From: Blattamonas nauphoetae
Taxonomy: Eukaryota; Preaxostyla; Oxymonadida
DNA length: 64,000 nucleotides
Direction: 5' to 3'
NCBI GenBank assembly: GCA_033064195.1
Contig: JARBJD010000010.1
Coordinates: 186,001-250,000, forward strand
Below the pieces are notes generated by a model. That model was not told where the DNA came from. It was given only the letters and a program-made list of their open reading frames with translations, and did not search any database. The translations under genes were made by a program, and so were the position numbers. Shown here piece by piece: positions 1 to 10,200 of this stretch. Position 1 is the first letter of the stretch; each line of letters begins with the position of its first letter.

Positions 1-3000
1 GCAAGAAGATTATCGGGAGGAGACAGGTCAGGGGACGAACTCTTTCTTCAGCTCGAACAACGACTTCTTCACAAACACCGAAGAGACGGATGGTGGGGAT
101 GGGTTCAACTCGATCATGTCGAGACAGCAGTCGTACAACCAAACCAGCTCCTTCTTCGGCCAGCCTGAAGTCGCAGACGCCTCTTCCTCATTCTTCGGTG
201 ACTTCCAACAAGGCGAGCGAGAAGAAGACCAGAACCAGAACCAGTACGACCAGGACCAGCAGAACGACTACAACGATCCTTTCCTCCAACCGAGCGGGTA
301 TGCACCATCAGGAGAGCAAGAAGAGCGAGACCCTTACAGCAGCGACCCATACAGCACTGATCCTGGAGCGCAAGAAGAGCGAGATCCGTACAGCAGCGAC
401 CCGTACAGCAGCGACCCGTACAGCAATGATCCATACGCCAGCGATACATATGGGAACGATCCTTACACAAACGATCCGTACAGCAGAGATCCTTATTCCA
501 ACGATCCTTACACGCAGGATCCGTACTCCAACGACCCGTACACACACGACCCGTACTCCAACGACAACACAGCCAACGATCCGTACACAAATCAATCATA
601 TGAGAACGATCCTTATTTGAACAATTCGTACGATCATAATCCTTATTCAAACGATCAGGCTCAGCCAAGTCCAGCGATGAGCACATATGACAACGCAGGG
701 TACTATGGGGAAGAGCAGCAGAAGTACGAGGAGGACACGTCATACACCCACACTGACACCACTCACGACGCACACAGTGGTGAACACTCTGGTCTCAATG
801 AAAGTTACACTGACACACATTCATCCGACCATGGAACGGGATATGACGAGAATGCGCAGACGACATACGGTGATACTGAACAACCAGCCCACACCGACAC
901 CTCGGGTGATCAACAAGGATATGACTCTTCCAACCAACATCAGTACACCGAACCCGACCCGTATTCCTCCAACCAAGCCCATGACAACACAGACAACACC
1001 CAACACAACACGACAGACAACTACGACTCGTCATACGGGCAGAACTACGGAAACAACTACGACTCGTCGTACAACCAGAACTACGGAGACAACTACGCCA
1101 GCGGTGGGTACGACTACAGCACGCAGAGCTACGATCAAAACAACTACGACCAGTCGTACTACAGCGGAGACTACAACCAGAGCTACGGACAAGGAAACTA
1201 TGACTATGCGACAGACAGTGGGAACACGAATTATGGACAGGACTCGTACAACCAGGGAGACTACTCGTACAACTACGATCAGACAAACACAGCGCAGCAA
1301 GATTATTCGTATTCAGACACGCAACAGTACGATCAGACGTACGCCGACCACACACAGGCTGACCAAACATACTCCGATCCTGCACCAACTGACAACACCC
1401 ACACAGAAGCAGCTTATGGCGAACACACAGACACAAATGCGACAGAGGCGAGTCAGAATGCATATGACCACCAACAGGAAGGGGAAGGCACGACACAAGA
1501 TTACTCGCACGATTACTTGCATCATGAAGATCCGGAACAAGGCGAGTTTGGAACCAGTGATCAATATCAACACGCCGAATACAGGACTCACGAACAGGAA
1601 GAGCAGACATATTCAACTGAAACAGAACATCACGAATATCAAGAGGAACATCACGAATCTCAAGAGGAACATCACGAAACTCATGAAGAACATCACGAAT
1701 CTCACGAGGAACATCACGAATCTCATGAAGACAATCAAGATTCCCATGAGGAACATCACAATTCTCACGAGGAACACCACGAATCTCATGAAGAAAATCA
1801 AGATTCCCATGAGGAACATCACAATTCTCACGAAGAGCATCACGAATCTCACGAGGAACATCACGAATCTCATGAAGACAATCAAGATTCCCATGAGGAA
1901 CATCACAATTCTCACGAGGAACACCACGAATCTCATGAAGAAAATCAAGATTCCCATGAGGAACATCACAATTCTCACGAAGAGCATCACGAATCTCACG
2001 AGGAATATCCAGAATCACATGAAGACCATCACGATTCCCATGAAGAACATGTGACTGGACATACCGAACAGGGATCCTCTGCAACGGAGACATATTCACA
2101 TGAATCTCATGAGGAAGTCATTGTGCATCCTCAGGAGGAACATGCGCACCACACCGAGGCAGAAAATAATAATGCTGAGAAGGACATCTTACAGACCGAT
2201 GAGGACAATGCACCTGCTGAAGAGGAACATGTCCACGTCGAAACAGAAGATCATGTTGAGAAAGGCATATTACATGCTGAGGAGGACGATTCACTTCAAA
2301 AGGAAGTCATTGAGCATCCTGAGGAGGAACATGTTAGCACGGAGCCGGAAGCTCATGTTGAGGAGCCAACTCATCACGACCATGAAGAGAAGCAGGAAGA
2401 CAACCCTCCCACACATTCATCTCCTGAGCCTGAGCACACACAAGAACCAGCACCATCTGAGAAGGAGGAAGAGGCTCATGATGAAGCTCAGACTCAAGAA
2501 CCAGTACAGACTAGTTTTGATGACTTTTTCGGAGGAACTCAACAGGAAGCGAAGGAGGAAGAGGCTCATGATGAAGCTCAGACTCAAGAACCAGTACAGA
2601 CTAGTTTTGATGACTTTTTCGGAGGAACTCAACAGGAAGCGAAGGAGGAAGGGACTCATGATGAAACTCAGACTCAAGAACCAGTACAGACTAGTTTTGA
2701 TGACTTTTTCGGAGGAACTCAACAGGAAGCGAAGGAGGAAGGGACTCATGATGAAACTCAGACTCAAGAACCAGTACAGACTAGTTTTGATGACTTTTTC
2801 GGAGGAACTCAACAGGAAGCGAAGGAGGAAGGGACTCATGATGAAACTCAGACTCAAGAACCAGTACAGACTAGTTTTGATGACTTTTTCGGAGGAACTC
2901 AACAGGAAGCGAAGGAGGAAGGGACTCATGATGAAACTCAGACTCAAGAACCAGTACAGACTAGTTTTGATGACTTTTTCGGAGGAACTCAACAGGAAGG

Positions 3001-3079
3001 TTTCGGATTCACTAACGAAACAGGCGAATCCTCAGACGCTGTGAATTCATTCTTCGGGACTGACACCTCTTCGACTTAG
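1..3079 (+). CDS. Repeat-rich acidic low-complexity protein, 5' partial
   Basis: The frame is open from base 2 to the stop at 3079, and residues before the first in-window Met have the same character (FF-containing, N/S/D/E-rich). The true start therefore lies outside the window. The visible part, over 1,000 residues, has four zones: S-F-F-G motifs at the N-side; a D-P-Y-x-x-D-P-Y repeat; a Q/N/Y/S/G-rich zone; and a His/Glu zone built on H-E-E-H-H. Six near-identical 30-residue units, each carrying SFDDFFGG, follow, and the C-terminus again ends on a S-F-F-G motif. No folded domain, signal peptide or membrane segment is visible. The recurring FFG motif suggests a short linear interaction motif presented many times (inference). 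I do not recognise the family. An AATAAA at 3139-3144 could serve 3' end formation. Confidence 0.8.
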   Translation, partial: QEDYREETGQGTNSFFSSNNDFFTNTEETDGGDGFNSIMSRQQSYNQTSSFFGQPEVADASSSFFGDFQQGEREEDQNQNQYDQDQQNDYNDPFLQPSGYAPSGEQEERDPYSSDPYSTDPGAQEERDPYSSDPYSSDPYSNDPYASDTYGNDPYTNDPYSRDPYSNDPYTQDPYSNDPYTHDPYSNDNTANDPYTNQSYENDPYLNNSYDHNPYSNDQAQPSPAMSTYDNAGYYGEEQQKYEEDTSYTHTDTTHDAHSGEHSGLNESYTDTHSSDHGTGYDENAQTTYGDTEQPAHTDTSGDQQGYDSSNQHQYTEPDPYSSNQAHDNTDNTQHNTTDNYDSSYGQNYGNNYDSSYNQNYGDNYASGGYDYSTQSYDQNNYDQSYYSGDYNQSYGQGNYDYATDSGNTNYGQDSYNQGDYSYNYDQTNTAQQDYSYSDTQQYDQTYADHTQADQTYSDPAPTDNTHTEAAYGEHTDTNATEASQNAYDHQQEGEGTTQDYSHDYLHHEDPEQGEFGTSDQYQHAEYRTHEQEEQTYSTETEHHEYQEEHHESQEEHHETHEEHHESHEEHHESHEDNQDSHEEHHNSHEEHHESHEENQDSHEEHHNSHEEHHESHEEHHESHEDNQDSHEEHHNSHEEHHESHEENQDSHEEHHNSHEEHHESHEEYPESHEDHHDSHEEHVTGHTEQGSSATETYSHESHEEVIVHPQEEHAHHTEAENNNAEKDILQTDEDNAPAEEEHVHVETEDHVEKGILHAEEDDSLQKEVIEHPEEEHVSTEPEAHVEEPTHHDHEEKQEDNPPTHSSPEPEHTQEPAPSEKEEEAHDEAQTQEPVQTSFDDFFGGTQQEAKEEEAHDEAQTQEPVQTSFDDFFGGTQQEAKEEGTHDETQTQEPVQTSFDDFFGGTQQEAKEEGTHDETQTQEPVQTSFDDFFGGTQQEAKEEGTHDETQTQEPVQTSFDDFFGGTQQEAKEEGTHDETQTQEPVQTSFDDFFGGTQQEGFGFTNETGESSDAVNSFFGTDTSST
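328..660 (+). repeat. Degenerate repeat coding DPYxxDPYx
   Basis: Short in-frame repeat of about 15 or 30 nt encoding variants of D-P-Y-S-N-D-P-Y-T. It lies inside the partial repeat-rich gene. The copies differ at many third positions, so it is older than the 90-bp array downstream. Confidence 0.85.
1624..2040 (+). repeat. Minisatellite coding HEEHHES/HEDNQDS units
   Basis: In-frame 15-nt units encode H-E-E-H-H-(E/N)-S, organised into higher-order blocks that themselves repeat (compare about 1700-1850 with 1845-1990). The product is a His/Glu-rich segment that could bind divalent metal or act as a charged spacer; that role is inference. Confidence 0.85.
2461..3000 (+). repeat. Six tandem 90-bp units (QTSFDDFFGG repeat)
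   Basis: Exactly periodic 90-bp units at 2461, 2551, 2641, 2731, 2821 and 2911. They are nearly identical at the nucleotide level. The first two carry GAGGCT...GAAGCT where the later ones carry GGGACT...GAAACT. This indicates recent amplification or homogenisation. Each unit encodes one SFDDFFGG motif flanked by T/Q/E-rich linker. Confidence 0.95.
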
Positions 3080-3180
3080 TTTTCGTTTCACTTCTTCGTT
3101 TCTTCAGCTGATTTTTCCGTTTTCTTGAAAGAGCAAAGAATAAAGAGCATTCTTGTGAAGTGTTCAAAAAAAGACATTTT

Positions 3181-4127
3181 TCAATTCTGTGTCCGAGAAT
3201 TTACCAATGTTTCAACTTTCTGTCGTTCTTCTGTCGAGAGAACTGTCGATTGAGATGGTGGAGACCGTTCGGATATGACTTGTCTGATGCATTCGAGACG
3301 GAGTCGATTGTTCGAAGTGGCTTTTCGAAGTTGTTGTGTTTTTCTTTCCGTTTCTATTAGTGCAGCAGTAAATGTGTCATTGATTAATGCGAGTTTGGCT
3401 GGTATAGATTCCCCGTTAACTGGAGAATAAGAAGAAAAAGGTGATATACATTTTTTGTCCTCAATGGAATACTTGAGACCGAGTGGCCTTTCAATTTGGA
3501 GAAGAGCTTTAAATTCAGGAGTAGGATTGAAGAAAATGAATTCATCTGCTGTTTCAAAGAGCTTATACATGCTGAGACATCCTGTGTATGAGAGAGATGA
3601 ATACACACTGATCTGCCCGTAAAACTTCAGATGCAAAGAGACGAAGTTGGAATGTGAACGAAACAGGTGGATAAAGACTTCGTTGGAAGGCAACCGTTAT
3701 CCCAACAGGAAATTCTCCCCACCCAAGTTCTTTGATCTCATATGGTGGTTTGGTCAATTCTTTATTGAAGTAATGACAAAAATTTGTTTGTAAGAGATGA
3801 ATTAGGTGTGAACAAACTGATTTGAGGTCGGAGGAACGTTTCATGTATATGAAAAGTGACTGATGAAACAAATGTCGAAAGGTCGTTTCCATATGGGCTT
3901 TTCAGATATGCAATCCATTTCATATGCTTTCTCCCTTGTTTTTCATCACCTTCCCATTTTACAGCATTGCCATAAACGACAGGCTACGGAGAGAGAGCGT
4001 TAAAAAGAATCACGGATGATGAGAGAGGAACTACATGAAATAAAGTCAGAAATGATACAATTGAGAGCATCTCTTGGGAGATATTTGGGAGTCTTTGAAC
4101 ATTTGACTGAGTTTCGCGAAAGGTCAT
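3181..4127 (-). CDS. YEATS-domain protein (GAS41/Yaf9-like)
   Basis: Acyl-lysine histone reader of the YEATS family, expected in a SWR1/NuA4-type chromatin complex in the nucleus. After splicing, the protein shows the family signature in order: PVVYGNAVKW, then WIAYLKSPYGND, then a V-T-F-H-I-H-E-T-F strand, KPPYEIKELGWGEF and F-T-F-Q-L-R-L-F, and finally DEFIFFNPTPEF. Its spacing matches human GAS41 residue for residue from the H-E-T-F strand to the LRLF strand. Introns inferred from phase and GT-AG ends: 3562-3625, 3760-3817 and 3984-4058. The loop after LRLF is shorter than in GAS41. The start at 4127 (MTFRETQ) is the best ATG in frame but less certain than the core. The C-terminal region is helical, as in the family. 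Confidence 0.85.
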
Positions 4128-4274
4128 GACTCAGTAAGGGTTGATCAAGTCGAGAGGTGAAAGTCGTCTCAATGGTCTCCCGTAGCACAAAATACAACGA
4201 GGACCAGAAAAGATTCAGGGATAGGAGTAACCTATACAGAGAATGAAGAACGTGAAATGATGCAAGAGTTCAAA

Positions 4275-7200
4275 TTAAAAATCCAAAGTAAGTTCGATAT
4301 CCTGTGTTTCACCACTTTGTGTCTCTGTTTTGGTTCTTTTCCGACGTTTCCTTCCTGTCTTCTTATCTCCTTTAGGTGCTTCCTGAGTCTCTATCTGTTG
4401 TTGATGGACAGTCGAAACTGATGAAAGTGAGGATGCCAGAGCACTGGCCAGATCTGGTTTCTGTTCGATGGCGTACTTGAGAAGAACAGGAAGTTCATCT
4501 TTCAGAACTGTTTGGACAGCCTTCAGACACGAACCAGTTTGAGTGAATGTGCAGTTGCTCTGGAGAATGATCAGAAGGATGCGGAAAATGGCGAGAGCGA
4601 TTTGGTGGGAGACCGCAGGAGTGACAAACACAGATAAGAAAGATAGAGATTGAGCGATGAGCTCCTGATCCACAGCCGAGAATGGTATCGAAGATGAGAC
4701 CTTTTCCAGTATGTGGTCAACAAGTGGGAGGAGCTGATCCAGGACGAATCGAGAGAGGGTCTGGATGGAGTTGTTTGATAGTGGAGGGGAAATGCTGATC
4801 GAGTTCGTCATCCCCCTCAGAATCCACCCAATCTGGCTGATATATGTGTCTGAAGGCGACTGGTCCTCCGCCCAAAAGTTTTCAGAAAAGTGAAAAGTGT
4901 TGTCGTTGGAGAGGGCAACGAGGAGCGTTCCTTCCATGATTAGAATGAGTGGATGAGGACGGGCAGTTTCAAGGGTGGTTGGAGGAAGGAGACGTGAGTG
5001 GATGTGACTGAGGAGATCAGAACAAGAAGAGAGAGAAGTTTGAGATGATGCCTGAAGTTGAAGTGCAACCATCAGAGGGGGAACACGGCAAAGGGTGTGC
5101 ATCAAAACATCTGTTGGGATCTCAGACAGCCTCACGTATGGAGAAGCAAAAAGGGAGCGAGATGGAGGATGAGTGGTGGGAAGATAAACATTGAAAACAA
5201 TTCCATCAATAAGTGAATTGACGCACGACAGAAGGAGTGAAACAGTCTCAGAGGAAGTGTGTTTCAAGGTGACCAAGATGAACCATTCGAGAAGGGCACA
5301 GATCTGAGGAATGACGAGCGCAAGAATGGTCTGAGGATATTCCGCATCAGTCTGGATCATCGTGACGAGAGAACACGCTGATTGGCACAGGAGACAGAGG
5401 GTAGAAATCGGGTGGAACAGATCCAAGGGAGGAATCTCAAATAAATGAACAGTAAGTGTATGGAGTGAACCGATGAAAGATGACAACGATGACGAAATGA
5501 CTCCAAAGATGAACGACAGAAGGGGGGATAGAGCGATGGACGAGAGAGGCTGATTACTCTCCGTTAAGATGGGGAGGAAACGAGCGAGCACTCGATTCAT
5601 GCGGGCAAAGAATGTTGGTACTGTCTGAAACAATTCTGGAGAAAGAGGTTTGTCTGTGTGGGAGGCGAGGAGAGTTGACATGTGATGTATGTTCTGGAGA
5701 TCCGGGAAGAACGAGTGGAGGAAAGAAAGTGAATTGGAGAGAGTTGTGCTGGTCGTGCTTGTGTGAACTTGGTTCAGAGGAACAGATTGGAATGCGTCGA
5801 GGATGAGTCGGACAGATGGGAGAGCCATTGTTGATGATTGAATGAATGGCGAGATTGTGAGCTGGTGAAGGAGGCAAGTGATGGAAGAGGAATGGACAAT
5901 GTCTGACGTTGCATGAGCGATGAGTGATTTCCAATTCGGATCTGAGAAGAATGAGAGACGCAAACAAGCTGAGAGTGGGCGAGAAATGTCGATTTCTATG
6001 TTGAGACAAGATTGGTCCAGTCTGAAAAGAGTGTTCAGAGAGGACGAGATTGTCGGATGAGGGAGAGTCTGGTGGTGAGAGAGGAGGATGGTTGATGTTG
6101 CTGTGAATGCAAGTGAGGCAGCTTTCCGGAGAGAGTCTTTGGTCTGTTGGGTGACTTTCCAGTTCGTTGACTGTCCGTGGGAAGCAAGGAACGAAAGAGT
6201 AGCGATGACTGGATGGGAGTGTCCAGATTCACACTGAACGAGAGGGGTTGACTCGCCGTTCACAGAACAGAGGAATGAAGAAAGGAGCTGAAGGATGGCA
6301 GGCAGGTGGGGCTCAATGGACTGTTTCAGAGCGGGTGATGGAAGGACAATTGTGGGCGAGGTCTGCGGTTCGGACTGAAGAGACTGAACGATTAAACTGA
6401 GAGAAGAGACGACAGCAGAGAGATATGAACACATCGACGAGACCAGTATGAGACTGACCATTTCGCCATTTTGTGATTTAAGATCACCAAAGATTGTTGA
6501 ACCAAATGAAGCGACAATCTGGATCAGTTCATCACAAGTCAGAGATGGAGGGTTTGTGTATGAAGTCGATGCGATGATCTTCGAGAGATGTGATGGAAAG
6601 AGGAGGTCAATGATCATCTCGATTGTGGGTCCAAATGAGAAACAACCGCTGACAACAGCGATCGTTGTCACTTCAAATACCGACACGATCAAATCAACAG
6701 AATATGGGACAGGCGGATGGGTGGAAGAAGCAAACTCGGACGAATAAGAAATGAACGGTGTGGCAGAAGTGGCTTGATTGACAAGTTGGTTGAAGGGTCC
6801 GAGAATGTTTCTGAACAAGATGGAGAGAGGGACCTCCAACGAGGAGAGAAGATCCATTGCTGATGACGGGAACAATGGAGGAGGAGGATGAGAGAATGCG
6901 ATCAGCTCATATAGATTAGACAGGAAGCGGAGAGAAGCTGTCTGGATCTGAACTTGGTTTGAATTCGCAATCTGAATCTCATTCTTTTCTGAAAGGACCA
7001 TCGGCGTCGGTGGAGAAACAAAAGGGAGTTGGGCATACGACGAGAATTGAGAGACGATGGATGTGAAATTGGTGAAAATGTGGTTCAGCAGAGATTTGAC
7101 AGAATCTGCGAAACAGAGCGGATGGAGAGGGGATTGTGGTGGACCAAGTCGATCGAGGTTCGGATACGAAGGAAGCGAAAGAGGTGAAACGGTGTTTGAT

Positions 7201-10200
7201 GGGATTGACAGAGTGAGAGAAAGGATGATGTCAGAGAGGGTGTTCTGGAAGAAGAGAGTGTAAGTATCACTCACAGGACATCGAGAGAGGGACCGTGCGC
7301 GCTTTGAATCATCTTCGGGGGATGCGAACAAGAGACTCATCAAGTTGATCAAGTTTTGTCTTGTCGAAGATTGGTGCTGGACAATCGGTGCCATCAGAGA
7401 GAAGAGATCGTTCGCTGTGTTTGATCCGGACTTTCCTGAAGGTTTGGAGCTCTGGCCGTCCTTCTGAGGAGTCTTCGATTGCTGGTCTGTCTGAAGGTTG
7501 TCTGTCTCATCATCTTCTTCCTCATCCTGATCGGCAATGTTGAGTTTCTCGTTCTCATCATCTTTCCCTGCTCCGCCCACCTGATCGTCGTAGATGTCAT
7601 CCTCATCGAAGATTTGTGGGCGAGAGAATCCGCCTCGCTCTCCGACTATCGCAGGTCTCAATCCTCCTTCGTCTCCATCCCCTTCGAGATCACCCTGACC
7701 GCGAGATTCTGGGTTTGGAGTGGTGGGATGCGATTGAGCGAAGGATGCCGTCGACAAGACATACGGAACAAAGCGATGAGAAGGGAAGAGACTGGACTCG
7801 GTGACTCGGTTCATTGCGTGTGATTGGTCGCGACGCTTAGCTGTCAGAAGAGAGATGAAGAACTGGAAGAGGGAGAGTGGATCTGACGACATCAGGTCCT
7901 TCGAACAGCGTGAGATGAGGTCTGATCGAGCGGGAATGGCGCAGAGATTGCAGCTGTCATTGAACGATGCAGACTGTTTGATTGCCTCTGTCATGATCGA
8001 GAGGGAGAGTGATTGAGGGATTGAGATAGTCACAGACATGAGGACATGTTGGACAAACGAAAAAGAGAAATCTCGCAGAAGATACGACGGTGAAGTCATC
8101 CACGACTGAACGAACGGGATGGTCGACAGTGACAGTGGGGAGAACGGCAATCTTGTGAGGAGTAGAATGACGAGTCTGTTTCTTCGTTGGAGGAGAGATG
8201 GGACGGGGATACTGGAGAAGTAGGAGCAGATGGATACGATACACGAAACACATTGAGAGGTGAGGGTGGTGAGAGATGGAGGAAGAGGGAGAGCACGCGA
8301 GGAGTCAGAAGAGGCAAATCCCTGAATGGTCGCTGAGGTGCAGGAGAGGCAGAGTTCTGAGATGTCCGCAACGGTGAGCATCACTTGGAGAGATTGATGT
8401 GTCGGGAAAGTGAGGATAGTGGTTAATGTGGAAATGATGGACGAGAGTGACAATGACAGGAGGAAGAGCAGCGAGTCCGACACATCATCAGAGGGTCCAA
8501 AACTGGACAGAATGTTCTTCATCAGATACTGGATGTTGGTGAGTGCCGTCAGGTGCATTGAATGATGCTGGTTCAACACAAGGTGGATGAGGGTCTGAAT
8601 GTAGTTCGGGACGAGAGAACGGAGGCTGTCCAGTGACGGTTTCGATTCGAGGATGGAATATGTTGTGTGCCAAATCATTCCGTCTGCAGCACTCAAATAT
8701 GGTTCTTGCGGAAGAGCCTTCGTTGCATTTTCGAGGTTGGTGATTGATGCGTTGATTGCTGACACACCACCTTGTTTCTTCGATTCCAGCAGAAATGTTG
8801 AGAAGGCTGCGAGATAGCGAAGAATGGGATGGATGTCCGCAGGGCATTCCTCAATAACTGTCATCGTTCCAGAGAATGTTGCGTTCTCAGCTCGCTGTGT
8901 GTTGGAGTGTGTTGTGAGTGGCGACACTAGTTTTGATGGTTGGGTGGCGAGAGGTGACGAAAGTGCATGGAAGGAGCCTTTCCGGCTGGGCGGGGACACT
9001 TTGGTCGGCGTCTGTGATGAGCCAACAGGCTGTGGGGTAACGATGGGCTTCACAGCGGGCAGAGACGACATCGACGACCTCCTCTCGGTCTGGAAAGAGG
9101 AGAAGAACGAAGTGAGCCCACTTCCTTGTTGTGTGGTCAGCATTGGGTTCAGAGCCATACCCTTCAGTATGCCCGATCCAAAGGCTGAGTGAGAGAGAAT
9201 CGAAGACAAAGAAGAGACGAGTCCCGGAGATGACGAGAAGTGATCCTGTGGAGACGATGAGAGTGCAAAGAGGATCAGAGTGACTGTTGTGATGATGTTT
9301 GAGCGGAGTGGGAACGATTCCACAGGAAGGGTTGTCTGAATGTTTTGGAGAGCAGTGAGTTTCGGTGAGAGCGATTCAAAAGTGGCCAAAACGAAAGAAG
9401 ATGACGGAGAGCTGAAGTGGAGAGAAGCGAGAGACATCTGTGCAGCACTTGACAGTCTCTGGTGAGCCGAGTTAAGCATCGACACACCAAATGACGGGAA
9501 GATCAGAGCGGGAGTGATCTGTGGGACGTACGGATTGGGAGTTTCTTGGATCGGTGAAGGGTAGAGCCCAGCGTATGCGAAGAACGAAGCACCTGTGGAG
9601 AGAGGAACCAGCGACGCGACAGGTTTGTTTGGATCGAGGAATGGAGAATTGGAAAGTGATTTTTGGAATGATGCCATCGATCTCGAAGATTGGAGATGAT
9701 GGTTGAGTGAGAATGGGAGGAGCGGAGAGTGTTCAGAGAAGAGAAGAACATCCTCGAGATCGTACGGCGTGGGAAGCTCGTACTTTGCTGCAAAATGTGT
9801 CTCGTGATGGAAGAGATGATACACTCGCGGCTGTGAAGTGAGACCAATGATTGAGTTGAAGCGGGAGCTTCGAGTAAGGAAATGGAACGAGCGAAAATAC
9901 GATTCAACAGAATCAACGTCCTGTTGAGTCATGTGGTCGTCGTCTAAATCGATCCCTTCATCCATTTTCTGAAGCGAAGCCGAGGAATCAGTTCGTGTAA
10001 GTGCGAATGGACTCTGATGTTGACGAATGACAGCCTGTTTCGGTGCCTTTGGGAGGAGTGGTTTGGTTGGGAGAGGCGAGAGGTCGTGGACAAAGGAGGG
10101 GGAGAAAGGCTTTCGGTATGTGGAGTAGAGAGGAGGATGAGGGATGAGAGAGGGAGTGAGCAGGTCCTGCTTCGGAAGGAGGAGGGCATGATATTTGCTG

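Noticed and set aside
1624-2040. Regular short repeats resembling a CRISPR array
   Set aside because: Units are in-frame coding repeats without unique spacers, in a eukaryotic gene.
795-2099. Long antisense ORF (434 residues) opposite the repeat gene
   Set aside because: Composition (C/H/R/D runs) mirrors the repetitive sense frame and shows no family resemblance.
2417-2992. Minus-strand ORF of 191 residues with repeated hydrophobic units opposite the 90-bp array
   Set aside because: It is the antisense of the tandem repeat; its periodicity and hydrophobicity follow from the sense strand.
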